A stretch of 64,000 bases of DNA, taken from positions 115,040,259 to 115,104,258 of the forward strand of contig OZ005653.1 of assembly GCA_963930645.1 (NCBI GenBank), written 5' to 3'. Positions 36,461 to 47,264 of the stretch are shown piece by piece. The stretch's first letter is position 1. Every line of letters starts with the position of its first letter. Both the position numbers and the translations under genes were made by a program. The notes under the pieces are model-generated. The model was not told the origin of the DNA, ran no database searches, and saw only the letters and a program-made list of their open reading frames with translations. This stretch comes from Salticus scenicus. Taxonomy: Eukaryota > Arthropoda > Arachnida > Araneae > Salticidae.

Positions 36461-37744
36461 TATTTTCTTTATTTAAAAAAATAAGACTAATTTTGTTTCT
36501 ATGACTTTTTTTTTCGTGTAAATAATATAACTCTAATATGTATCGGGTTGTACAAAGAATGAATAAAATGCTTAGCTTGCAACAGTAAATTTAATTAATA
36601 TTTTCTTTTTTTTTTCTTTTTGCTTTGCAATCTATATTAATAAAATCAGACTTTTGTCTGTAAATTTGTCGGAATCGAAAATTTTTGCGATATCTTCACG
36701 TTTCACACCCCATGAAAGCCGAAAATGACTTCAGAAAATTTTGCCTGTGGGTGTTTGTGTGTGTGTGTGTGTGTGTCATCGTGTCCGTCGCTTTTTTTGT
36801 CCGGGCATCACTTGAAAACGGCAGGAAGGAATTCAACGGCGCTTGGCAGGGATTTAGGTCTTCACCCAACTTAAAATTATATGTATCAACTTTCCAGAAA
36901 TTTTCCCCCATTCCCCCCTGGGGGGTAAAAGACTAAAACACGTTTGTCCGGGCATCACTCGAGAACGGCTGGACGGAATTCAACGGCGCTTGGCAGAAAC
37001 TTAGGTCTTCACCCAACTTGAAATTATATCTATAGAAATTTTCAAAATTATGATTAGTGTTTAAATTGTGTGTAAAAAACGCCTGCGCATGCGCCATAAA
37101 TATTTTTTCACTAAAATGCTTTGAATGAAAAAATAAAATATAAAAATAAATTTTTAAGTTACAGACTTTTGTATTCGCGTGATTTTCACTACAAATTATG
37201 AAAAGATTGAAATGAAGTTTTGCCATCTGAGTTTCATACTTTAGTTAATTTTAAAACATCTAATTGTCGTATCGAAAAACTGTTTACATCCCAGGATTCA
37301 GAAAAATCACCTCTTTCATTTGGTACTGAATTTGTAACGATAGGTCTGATATTTATAATTTATTTTCCCATTTTTCCGTTTTTCCGTTGCCACTTAAATT
37401 TCACACTTTAGTTATTTTTTAAAAATCTAAATGTCGCATCGAAAAACTGTTTGCACCCCTGGATTCAGAAAAATCACCCCTTTCATTTGGTATCAAATTT
37501 ATAAATATAGGTCTGATATTTCTAATTTATTTTACCCTTTTTTCGTTTACAACCCAGATTCGATACGGAACAGCTTTAGTATTGGATCCCTTTTGCAACA
37601 TTTGAAATTCGGCACCGAAGTAGCTCGGACGTTTCTTGCCAAGATCTTTAATTGCACAATTGAGATAGTCAATTCAGTTCATCGCAAAAATGGCTTAAAA
37701 TATTTAAAGTAACCAAAGGGTTCCGATACTTAAGCTGTGCTTTT

Positions 37745-38520
37745 TATATTTTTTTAGTGCTAGAGGCCTATTTCAGTCGGTACAGTTGTCGAATTTTTAT
37801 AGGTCACTCTTAATTAGTGCTAGAGGCCTATTTCAGTCGGTTTATTGAATGGGGATTTATTGAATGAAGTCCACCCAACGCACAACTTTGACATGAGTCC
37901 CCCCCAAGGCACAACTTTGACATGAGTCCCCCCCAAGGTACCCCTATTTCATTCGGTACAGCGTTGTCGAATTTTTATAATACACTCTTAATAGTGCTCA
38001 GGGCCTATTTCAATCGATTTATTGAATAGGGATTTGTTGAATGAAGTCCCCCCCCAGGTCCAACTTTGACATGAGTCCCCCCCAAGGTACCCCTATTTCA
38101 GTCGGTACAGCGTTGTCGAATTTTTATAATACACTCTTAATAGTGCTCAGGGCCTATTTCAGTCGGTTTATTGAATGGGGATTTATTGAATGAAGTCCCC
38201 CCAAGGCACAACTTTGACATTAGTCCCCCCCCAGGCCCAACTTTGACATGAGTCCCCCCCAAGGTACCCCTATTTCAGTCGGTACAGCGTTGTCGAATTT
38301 TTATAATGCACTCTTAATAGTGCTCAGGGCCTATTTCAATCGGTTTATTGAATGGGGATTTGTTGAATGAAGTCCCCCCAAGGCACAACTTTGACATGAG
38401 TCCCCCCCCAAGGTACCCCTATTTCAGTCGGTACAGCGTTGTCGAATTTTTCTAATACACTCTTAATAGTGCTCAGGGCCTATTTCAGTCGGTTTATTGA
38501 ATGGGGATTTATTGAATGAA
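37745..38520. repeat. higher-order repeat of ~147-176 bp
   Basis: Blocks with 'gtcgaatttttataatacac', 'agtgctcagggcctatttca' and 'tttattgaatggggattt' recur near 37967, 38114, 38291 and 38441, spaced 147-177 bp apart. The length difference comes from a varying number of embedded 29-bp units (aaggcacaactttgacatgag). Confidence 0.75.
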
Positions 38521-39050
38521 GTCCCCCCCAAGGCACAACTTTGACATGAGTCCCCCCAGGCCCAACTTTGACATGAGTCCCCCCAAAGGTACAACTTTGA
38601 CATGAGTCCCCCCAAGGGCCAACTTTGACATGAGTCCCCCCCCAGGCACAACTTTGACATGAGTCCCCCCCCAAGGTACATCTTTGACATGAGTCCCCTC
38701 CAAGGCACACCTTTGACATGAGTCCCCCCAAGGCACAACTTTGACATGAGTCCCCCCCAGGCACAACTTTGACATGAGTCCCCCCCAGGCACAACTTTGA
38801 CATGAGTCCCCACAAGGCCCAACTTTGACATGAGTCCCCCCCAGGCCCAACATTGACATGAGTCCCCCCAAGGCCCAACTTTGACATGAGTCCCCCCCCA
38901 AGGCCAAACTTTTACATGAGTCCTTCCCCAAGGCACACCTTTGACATGAGTCCCCCCAAAGCCCAACTTTGACATGAGTCCCCCCCAAGGCCCAACTTTG
39001 ACATGAGTCCCCCCCCAAGGCACACCTTTGACATGAGTCCCCCCCCAAGC
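38519..39050. repeat. 29-bp minisatellite, about 18 copies
   Basis: Uninterrupted array of C5-C8, then 'aggcacaactttgacatgag', then tc. The C-run length varies from unit to unit and moves the frame, so three minus-strand frames stay open for 135-200 codons as Gly/Trp/His-Val-Lys repeats. These are not genes. The same unit occurs singly or in pairs within the higher-order repeat to the left. Confidence 0.85.
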
Positions 39051-39056
39051 ACTCCT

Positions 39057-39266
39057 CCCCGTCATTGGGAAAAAGAGAAAAAACGTTGTTTTGCGGCTAT
39101 AAGACAGTTTGGACTTTCAACGTTATTTGTTACAATATCTGCAGCTGAAACACATTGGTTTGATTTAATGAAAACTTTATCATGGAATTTAGATCGTCAC
39201 GAATTAACTAAAGAAGAATTTGTCGATATTAACAAGTTTAGCAGTAGGCCTCTGGCACTAAATTAA
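39057..39266 (+). pseudogene. Helitron Rep/helicase fragment
   Basis: The frame ending at 39266 reads 'HWEKEKKRCFAAIRQFGLST' and then 'LFVTISAAETHWFDLMKTL'. This matches the pattern of the Helitron_like_N region (a Met-Ile-Arg-Gln-Leu-Gly type motif, then Thr-x-Ser-Ala-Ala-Glu and Trp) upstream of the HUH nuclease. Only about 68 codons remain, with no HUH or helicase motifs. The Met at 39003 used by the open frame lies in the minisatellite and is not a real start. The fragment shows that this element descends from an autonomous Helitron. Confidence 0.75.
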
Positions 39267-39788
39267 AATCTGTCAATGTCAGATTTTCATGTTTTAAATA
39301 ATGAAATAATGTCGTATCTGTATAATTTATTATTTATAATATTGCCTATTAAAGACTTCTGTGGTCACGAAATTTGGTGCGTAAATTGTTTGTATGCACC
39401 CGGCACTTATTGTAACTGCATTTCACGAAATTCGAAATCCCCCCCCCCTTCTCGGAGTCAGAAGGCAATAAACATGTGTAAAAACATATTTTTCCGTTGA
39501 ATGCGCTTTGAATTATCTTAGAATGGCGAATTTTGGTGTGTGGATATTGATTAAGTGTACGCATTATGTACATTAGTGGGATTTTGCAAAACTTCGAACT
39601 CACCCGCTGAGGGTGGGGAAGTAAGAAGTGGGGAAGTTGTGCCGAAGACAGTGGGGACCCAGACTCCTCACATTGGGAGCGAGAAAACTTCTACCAATCA
39701 CAGCGAGAACTTAGGTTATTAATAAAGATATGGCATTTTGACAACTCATTTAAGTTTAATGTCCAGCGAAGCGGGCAAAGCCTGCTAG

Positions 39789-40439
39789 TGAAAGATATAA
39801 AACATTAAAAATCGAATGTGAACGTTGTAAGTATTATATTTTTATAATAGTACAACTTCAAGTCACTTTAAAACTTTATGAAACATGCACAGAGATATTT
39901 CATATTGAATATTTCTATTTTCTATTTATCTATAATTTTTTTTCTTTCAATTCTCGAAAGAACTGTATATATCTTAGACACAGGACAAAATTTCTATTTC
40001 GAAATTCATAAAAACATTTGAAGAAGAAAACCTTTTCTCATTTCATGATGAGCTTTTACTGCGAGAGTATGTTATTTAAATCTAATATAAAAATCAAGAA
40101 TTCACGCATTCGAGATGGAATCTATTCACAATAAATAAATATGAGAAAAATATTTTTTTTTCTGTTTTGGATGAGTTTTTAAATTTAATACATGTTATTT
40201 TTCTAGAATTATAAATATAACTACTGTTTATTATTTTGTGTACGAAACATAATAAATAAAACTAACCCTAAAAAAAAAGGAATATATTGTTTAAAACTGA
40301 TCCACACTAATGAATTTGGTAATTTAACATACAGTGTATCTATAATATGTTTTACACATTTTGATGTTTAATAATTGATAAAATAATGAAGATAAATTTA
40401 AATTGATAACATTAATGATTAGAGACACTGGAAAATTTT
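39789..40439. other. AT-rich DNA, nothing recognised
   Basis: No open frame or repeat end that I can support. Confidence 0.5.
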
Positions 40440-40840
40440 TATGACCCGTGTCAATGGACTTCCGCATGTGCGTCAATAATCACACAGAGAATATCAAGAC
40501 GGTAGTCACTTTTTCACCAGGTAATGATAAGCATGCCGGCATTCACACAGGCTATTTTGGCTATAATCATGGCCTTTAAGTCCTCAACAGTCAATACTTT
40601 CCTCCTGTAAGCGATGTTCTTTAGGAATCCCTAAAGGAAAAAGTCCAGTGTCGTTATATCAAGTGGTCTGGGTGGCCAAGGAATTGGGCCACCTCGCCCA
40701 GTCCATCTTTCTGGAATATGGTCATTCAAAGAACTACGAATGATGGTACCACAATGAGGTGGTACACCTAACATTGCACTCCAATCTTTGCCAAAAACAG
40801 AAGAGAAAACATTCAATTAATAAAGCGCGAAAACGATATT
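40440..40840 (-). pseudogene. mariner/Tc1-family transposase C-terminal fragment
   Basis: The minus-strand frame 40816-40631 contains 'VPPHCGTIIRSSLNDHIPER' and 'WPPRPLDITTLDFFL'. These correspond to the PPH...RSxLN...RWxGRxGPxxWPxRSPDLTPxDFFLWG signature around the last catalytic acid of mariner-type DDE transposases; Asp is kept in 'PLDITTLD'. Just after DFFL the frame changes and continues as 'FLKNIAYRRKVLTVEDLKAM', then stops. The N-terminal helix-turn-helix and first Asp are absent. A dead fragment with at least two frame breaks. Confidence 0.65.
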
Positions 40841-41280
40841 TATAAAAGGAACGAAAAAAGAAAAAAATTCAAAACACATGGAGACGATATTTACAGAAGA
40901 AATAATATTCAAGTGAGAAAAGGAAATTTTCTATGCAATTGTTCACTGTAAATGAAAATACATGAGTTATTCTATGTATAAATACCATTAGTCTGTTTAT
41001 ATCTTCATTGTTTTATGAATTATTAAACATCAAAATGTGTACAACATTTTATGGACACCCTTTACTTTGCACTTTTCCTGTGAAATGTATATTTTTAACT
41101 ACACTTTTTTAAGTAATAGAAAAATTATGTATCTCTCAAGTTTTTTTTTTTTTTTTTTTTTGTAACTAAAAGCAATGAAACGTTAGTGCTTATGAATTGC
41201 ATAAATGCTGCAGAGAGCAAACATAGCTAAATGACCCAATTGCTAAACATTACAATATGTTGATATTACTTTTAAAATAA

Positions 41281-41480
41281 TCTGGTGTGTCACTCGCACG
41301 ACTTTCTCTTACCCCGCATTTCAATATTATAAAGATACATTGATTATATTAAGTCGTAAGATCAATGAGGTAAAAAAATAATATTAATCTAATTCCATAA
41401 TATTATAAAGTATTGGCACATAATTCTGTGCGAAAGGGGCTGCCGCCCCACGCAACCCCCGATCAATTATAATGCCTACA
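41281..41480 (+). mobile_element. Helentron-like 5' end (copy f1)
   Basis: Starts TCTGGTGTGTCACTCGCACG after A and continues with cgactttctcttacc, as copy d in reverse. It carries a GGGGC-tgcc-GCCCC stem at 41436-41449, the same core as in the macrosatellite tail. The 3' hairpin is not seen; the right limit is uncertain. Confidence 0.45.
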
Positions 41481-41739
41481 TTTAATAATTAAAAAAAAGG
41501 AAGGATATTATTAATTTTTCTTCAAACTTGCCAATCTTTGCCAAATTTTTCAAGTGGAAACCTAATACTAAATTTAAAATACCAAATTTGAAATCCCTGC
41601 ATTTATTTGTTAGTCTAAGAACAAATATACATACACAAGAACCACTAACGTTACCTCAAAACTTAATATTATACAAAAAATGCCAGAATTAAAAATAAAA
41701 CTATATATAATTATCTAAATTTCTGGTATAGCAAGTGTG

Positions 41740-42033
41740 TTCATTTAAAAACGGATTTTTTTCATAGTAGACACATTAAATCACTTTTAGATATCCTTGT
41801 CGGTGAACAGTTGAGTTTTCCAAGTTTTGGGTAAAATCGGAAGTAGGGCCTAAATGCGGTATCTCGAAAACGTATCTTACGATTTTCTTCATATTATTTA
41901 CAAAAACCCCTTTCGAGATGTTTTTTCGTATGTGTATGTTTGCTCTCACAGGAAATGCGACGACACTATCTGCGAAAAGAGTATGCGTAATAGCGAGTCG
42001 TGGAAGTCTTGTAGTTGTTACCCATAATTTATA
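41740..42033 (-). mobile_element. Helentron-like fragment (copy f2)
   Basis: Diverged match to the 5' half of copy a on the minus strand: 'gggtaacaactacaagacttcc' at the start, the 'gctattacgca' block, and 'ggtatctcgaaaacg' with 'acgattttcttca' inside. 3' end missing. Confidence 0.4.
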
Positions 42034-42659
42034 TATATATATATATGTATGTATTGCAGATTTTGCTATTCAATAACATGTAATATTTTATAAAATTTAT
42101 TCTTAATTCAAACAGAAAAGATATCTCTTGTGTCATTCATGTGTTTATGTTATGCGATTTAAAATATAATATAGCATTAAAGTATTATTCATAATTTAGA
42201 GATATTCAAAACACTTAAAATCTGAATATTACTGCTTCTAATGAGTTAAATAATTTTTAATATTTTAGCAATGTGATTGCTAAATTGTAACACTGTAATA
42301 CAGTGACTGGAAAACTTGAATGTGACATCTATTGGAAAAAATATGTATTCAATTGTTATAGTCAGTTTGTTTATAGTGGTTATGAGGCTTTCTATACTTT
42401 TTCAAATATTATATAAAACTAAAGTAATAATAGTACAAAATAATAACTAAGTAAATAGCATAAAACTTACGCAAGAGATATATCTATGACTTAAGATACG
42501 AACATTACGGTTTCTATCGATTTATATCATTTATAACATTTTTGTATTCTTAGTAATAGATTTTAAATCTAGAATAGATTATCAGGAAGATACGAATCTA
42601 ACTTGCTTTGGAAAAGCTGTGTTTATTCCTTGTAGTTAGTCTGTTTTATTGATCTGAAT

Positions 42660-43854
42660 TATCACTCTTATTAAAAGCTCTTTATTGAAATTTGATTGTA
42701 TCATCGCGTCTTCGTGTCATGTTAAAAAAAAACAAGGCGCCTCCACTTTAAAGTAAATGTAAATCGTTCTTTTCGTCACTCATTAGAACATCGTGTTGAT
42801 AACGGGATGGTCGTCAGTTCGATCCTCGAAGGACCGGTGTGGTAAATCTTGCTGATAATGATCAGAAAATGTATCGGTTGATAAAAGGAAGTTTTCATTG
42901 TCTACACAGTGCCTGAAGAGTTTTTTAAGAGTCTCTTTTATTTAGAAGATTTTTATTGAAATTGGATTTTGTCATCGCGTCTTCGTGTCGCGCTGAATAA
43001 CAAGGCGCCTCCCTTATAAAGAAAATGTAAGCAATTCATTTTCCCTCTTGTTGGATCAGTTAGTTAGAGTGTCATGTTGCTAACGCGGAATTTGTTCAAG
43101 TTTTTCTCAATAACTTTTCGTAAGTCTTATATCTTCGGATAAAGCTTCTTGTGGTGCATCGTTTCGTGAATGTTTTTCTTCTGTGCGACGAGTATTGCTT
43201 GAACTATCAAGTAATTTCTGAAGTCTGCACGCGTGTTTTTTTTTTTAATTAAGCCTACAAGACGTGGTCATTTTGTTACTGTGTTTCAAGTTTTCTTCAA
43301 GTTTCTGATAGCTTTAACGTATTTCAAGTGTGTATTCAAATTGTTTTTTATGCCATAAGTTCCGGCTATATAGTTACATTATTATATATATATATGTTGC
43401 TGTATAAATTAGTTATATTACAAGTGTACAATAAGTTTTTGTATGTTGTTATTGAAATTTCAAGGCAGGGGCCATATTGTTTTTTTATAAATTTAGTTTA
43501 TATTTATTGTACGGTCAATTGGTTGATTAATCGATTAAGCTATTTGAGCAAATTGAGCAAATTGACTTTTAATTCACTTAGTTGTTGTTGATCGTCTATA
43601 TAGATTATTTTACGTTGGATTAATATCAGAAGTATATAAAACTTAGTCTGTGAATTCTAATAGGAGAGTAGGTCTCTAGTATCAAGCTCCCTAACATTCG
43701 CCTTGTGAACTGCGTTAGCAAAATTTATAATTCAAATTTAAGTGAAACACATAGCAGTGTTACATATAAGCTGAAAGTTTTCAATTTCAGTTGCTAATCT
43801 TTTGGTATTCTTACGTAAAATTCGCTATCGAATTTCAATTAACTTTATTATAAG
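42660..43854 (+). other. R1-like LINE 5' region with a ~270-bp duplication
   Basis: 'tcatcgcgtcttcgtgtc' with 'caaggcgcctcc' occurs at about 42702-42748 and again at about 42971-43015, direct repeats ~269 bp apart. Between and after them lie tRNA-like segments (a GAT anticodon-arm-like stretch with AGTTCGATCC near 42815, and a D-arm-like 'cagttagttagag' near 43055). It precedes ORF1 and is probably the LINE's 5' UTR, but where the element begins is not shown. Confidence 0.4.
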
Positions 43855-44926
43855 ATGGCAGATACTTTAGGGAATGATATAGAATTTAAAACAGAGTTGC
43901 TTATAAATGTTAAAGATCAGTGTGATAATATTTTGAACAGGTTGAGAGAGCGTGAAGGTCAGAAGGTGACTAAGGATCTCTTTGAGGCGATTGCAAGAAT
44001 TACTATGAATATTTTTGTGGAATGTGCTAAATCGGAGTTTAAATTGGAACGCCTTAAGGGTAATTTCGAACAGCTGAAGAAAAGCCGTAAAACTGAAGTG
44101 AAGAAAAATGAGGAGATTACGATTAGGCTTAAGAAGATAGATTAATATGCAAATTTGGCATTGAATATTAGTGAAGACAAGGCAGAGGAGCATGTGTAAT
44201 TATTATCCATAAACAAGAAATAGACAGATTAGCAGATTTAGACAGAAATAGACAGATGTTTATTGTATTAATTTCAAAAATGAATACAATTGGTAGGTCA
44301 AATGATATTGCTAAACCAACGGATGTTCTTATAAATAGAGAAGGTAAGATAATTATAAAGATGAACGAGAGGGAGTCGGCAACTAAATTAGTTAAGGTTT
44401 TGAACGAAGATACTGATCTGTCAAATGATGTAACAACAAAATTAGGTAAAGAGAGGACTAATAGGCTAATTCTGTTTAATCTGAACACAGATATAGATGA
44501 ACAAAACTTAAAAGATGAGTTAAAATTGGTTAAGGGATTGGAGAAAAAGAAATAGATGTTGTGAAACATTTCAAGGGAAAGCATGGAGAGAATTGGATCA
44601 TAGACTGTGATCGATCGACTAAATCTGTGTTATTAGCTTTGGGTAAAATCATAATCGGTTATGGTAGAGTTTTTGTAAAGGAATATACATCGATATACAG
44701 GTGTTTTAATTGCCAAGAATATGGGCACCAATCATTTCGTTGCAATTTGCCTAGAAAATGCTATAAATGTGCTGGAGAACATGATCGAAAAGAATGTAAT
44801 GTAGAATATGAGAGATGTGTAAATTGCAAGGATAACTCAGATCATCCGTCTTATTCTAAAACATGTCCATCATACATGGAATATAAAAAGAGACAATACA
44901 TTCAAAAACCAGTTAAAAGATTATGA
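43855..44926 (+). pseudogene. R1-like LINE ORF1 (gag-like), broken
   Basis: Three successive frames are needed: 43855-44142 (Glu/Lys/Arg-rich, probably coiled coil), 44256-44555, and 44561-44926. The last part holds zinc knuckles: C-x2-C-x4-H-x4-C in 'CFNCQEYGHQSFRC', a shortened C-x2-C-x3-H-x4-C in 'CYKCAGEHDRKEC', and a third Cys pair with a later His/Cys. This is the usual three-knuckle layout of R1/jockey-type ORF1 proteins, which bind the element's RNA. The ORF1 stop overlaps the ORF2 start as ATGA (44923-44926), a typical arrangement. At least two frame breaks make it non-functional. Confidence 0.75.
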
Positions 44927-46060
44927 AGAGCCCTTTGGACACTTCTGGTGTTGTGGAAGACATTAATGGTCTTAAATGTTTGCAAATAAACTTGAACTTT
45001 TGTAAGGCTGCTAGCCTAGCAATGAAGGCATTTATTCTAAAAAAAAACTTAGATATTGTTATAATTCAGGACCCTTATATCTTCAATGACAATTTAATTT
45101 ATATTGGTAGTTTATGGAAAACTTTTCTATCAGTTAAAAAGAACACTGGTGTTTTTATCGTCAATCAAGGAATTATGTTTAATAAATTGTTATCGTTGGA
45201 AAATATAGTAAGTGTTAACATTGCTACAAATCTTGGAAATTTAGTAATCTTATCAATGTACATTTCTCCATCTACAGACCTTACTGATAATTTGAATCAA
45301 ATTCCGGTTGTACTATTGGACCATAACTTACTGTTGATTGGTGGGGATTTTAATGCCAAACATAGAAACTGGGGCTATGCCCGTAATGACAATAGGGATG
45401 ATGATATGGCTACTTTCTGTTTAGTACAGGACCTTTTAATTGTTAATAATATTGATCAACCTCCTACTTTTGAATGTGCAGGTAAATTTTGTTACCCGTA
45501 TTTAACAATTACCTCATTTGACTTATACGAATATGTATCAAATTGGACAGTGCATGATACGGAGAGTAATTCTGATCATAAATTTATTAGTTATTTCTTT
45601 GGCATAAAATCAGAAACTCTTAAAATTAACAGATATGCAACAAAATATGTAAATTTTAAAAGGTTTAATAATCACATTAAAAGCTCATTGAGCTGTTATA
45701 GTGATGGTTTTAATGACTGTAATTTGATTGTAGATTTTGATGACTGCTTGTTGGACTTTTATATTAATTTGCATAGTATTTGTAAGAAAAACTCTAAATA
45801 CAGGAAAAAATAAGATTAATTTTAATCTTAGTTGGTGGAATGGTAAACTGCGTTCCCTGAGAAATAAGCTTAAAGCTTTATATAGGAGATATAAAAGAAA
45901 TAATAATCAAAATTTGAAAATTGAAATTAGTCGTTTAAGAGCCTGTTACAAACTTAAAATCAAGAGTTCTAAATTGAATTCCTGGCGTCGTTTTTGTTCT
46001 GGTAGTGTTGAAAATTTTGGTTCTTTATTCTCTGTATTTAAAGCAAAAAGTAAAAGTAAT
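44923..46060 (+). pseudogene. R1-like LINE ORF2: endonuclease plus linker, truncated
   Basis: 44923-45813 encodes an AP-type endonuclease: 'LKCLQINLNFCKAASLAM' at the start, 'VIIQDPY' (residues 46-52), 'GGDFNAKHRNWG' and a closing 'SDH'. Two catalytic positions deviate: family members usually have Glu before the Pro-Tyr (Asp here) and an Asp in the later Ser-x-Ile-Asp-x-Thr motif (here 'CYPYLTIT', no Asp). After a frame change near 45800, the linker that precedes RT is readable ('WWNGKLRSLRNKLKALYRRY') up to 46060. There the retrotransposon LTR begins, so RT and the 3' end lie beyond the array, outside the window. Confidence 0.75.
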
Positions 46061-47061
46061 TGTCGTGCCAAATCTTGGCAATAAACTAAAAGAAATAAAT
46101 CGCCGTGATCAACCAAGAAATAAATCAACCCAGGGGTTGAATAGCACATTCTGTTGGAAATCTATATTTTTTAATCATCAAAATAATATATTAATGAGAC
46201 TTACCACACGTGTTCTTTGCTATATAAAAAGGAATTGAAACTAATAGTAAGCAAGAAGACTCCACTGAACATCTACATTTCCTTTATTTATATTCCTTCT
46301 TTATAAATAAATTTATATCAATTTATCTTCGGGGCATCATACGTCCACTATATAAATCCGAGACCCAAAATTTTCCCTCCTGCTTATTAGATATCGTTGA
46401 ACTTACCGCCCGGCATTCTTCGTTAACTTCCGCAGGGAGAAAAAAAGAGCGAGGGCTGGAGAAGAGACGAAGAGAGAGCGAACCACCGATCGCGGCGCGT
46501 GTCCGCTATTTATGTGGGTGAAAAGGTTATCTTAATCACCGACCATCGCCAGGTGCGAGATAAACGCAGACGATCGAAAAAGCTAGTTGACAGGCTAACG
46601 GATATGTTATAAACAAAAGAAAAGAATGATTATATAATCGCCAAAATTGAGAAATTTAGAAATATATTGTTACCCTGACTAATGCCAATTAGGAAAACAA
46701 GCCAAATGACGTATATAGAGTTCTACTAATCAAATTTAAATAACTATTTACGTTTTTCATAGGCGAACTCAAAACTCAAACTGGCGAATGGAAAAATTAG
46801 AAATAAATTCGGGAAGGCGTTGAATAAGATTGATTGACAAGGTGCTCACCGGATTTTGAAAAAAAACTAAAGTTCTAGAACATACCACATACAAATAGTG
46901 TATAATAAAATACTTATTTATTTTCTGAAAACGGAATAATGTTTTAAAATGAGAACAAAATGGCTATTAATTAAATTATGTTTTTATACTATAATTATTT
47001 CATAAAAACTATGTAATATGCAGAAAGAAAAAATTAAATGTTTTTCTTCTTATTTATTTCA
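46061..47061 (-). repeat. LTR 1 (left end of the array)
   Basis: 1001 bp, reading TGAAATAAAT...GGCACGACA on the minus strand, so TG...CA ends. The left edge is set by loss of similarity to LTR 2/3 at 46060/46061, the right edge by the polypurine tract (47062-47080). It differs from LTRs 2 and 3 at several sites (for example near 46196, 46207, 46331, 46367, 46485), more than those two differ from each other. Contains a TATA-like 'ttttatatag' on the minus strand (about 46220). Confidence 0.8.
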
Positions 47062-47080
47062 ATTTCTCCTCACCCCCTTT
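47062..47080 (-). promoter_or_regulatory. polypurine tract, unit 1
   Basis: Minus strand AAAGGGGGTGAGGAGAAAT directly before the TG of the 3' LTR, the plus-strand priming site. The same tract is at 55418-55436 and 63582-63600. Confidence 0.6.
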
Positions 47081-47231
47081 CATATTTATTATCATTATTA
47101 TTTTATTTATTTATTTTTTAAATAGAAAATTTGGATTTTTTATTAGATAAAACTATTTATTAGAGAAAGATGTCAGACGAAATATTGATTTCGCATGACA
47201 TACACCCGCAAAATGTGAAAAAAAAAAAAAA

Positions 47232-47264
<33 letters not shown>

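Larger units (their letters stand above)
36631..39788 (+). mobile_element. Helitron with minisatellite and RepHel remnant
   Basis: Starts TCTATATTAATAAAATC after a host A, with a cagac/gtctg stem just inside. Ends in GCGGGC-aaa-GCCTGC, a 6-bp stem running into CTAG|T (39785-39789), as expected for Helitrons. The 5' part has a 148-bp duplication with 'tgtccgggcatcact' (36799 and 36947) and a 167-bp one with 'tcgaaaaactgttt' (37272 and 37439). The middle is a nested minisatellite. A Rep-helicase fragment precedes the 3' part. Orientation is agreed by both ends and the coding fragment. Confidence 0.75.

Noticed and set aside
36445..36466. Resemblance of 'gatccactagttcta' to a cloning-vector polylinker
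   Set aside because: The same junction occurs at 33520-33537 and, diverged, near 13465-13485 inside a natural repeat family, so it is native sequence and the match is chance.
38519..39050. CRISPR-like array of regularly spaced repeats
   Set aside because: The units are contiguous with no unique spacers, and the genome is eukaryotic.
38463..39065. Three overlapping minus-strand open frames of 135-200 codons with Gly/Trp repeats
   Set aside because: Translations of the 29-bp minisatellite in different phases; variable C-runs shift the frame and there is no start context or domain.
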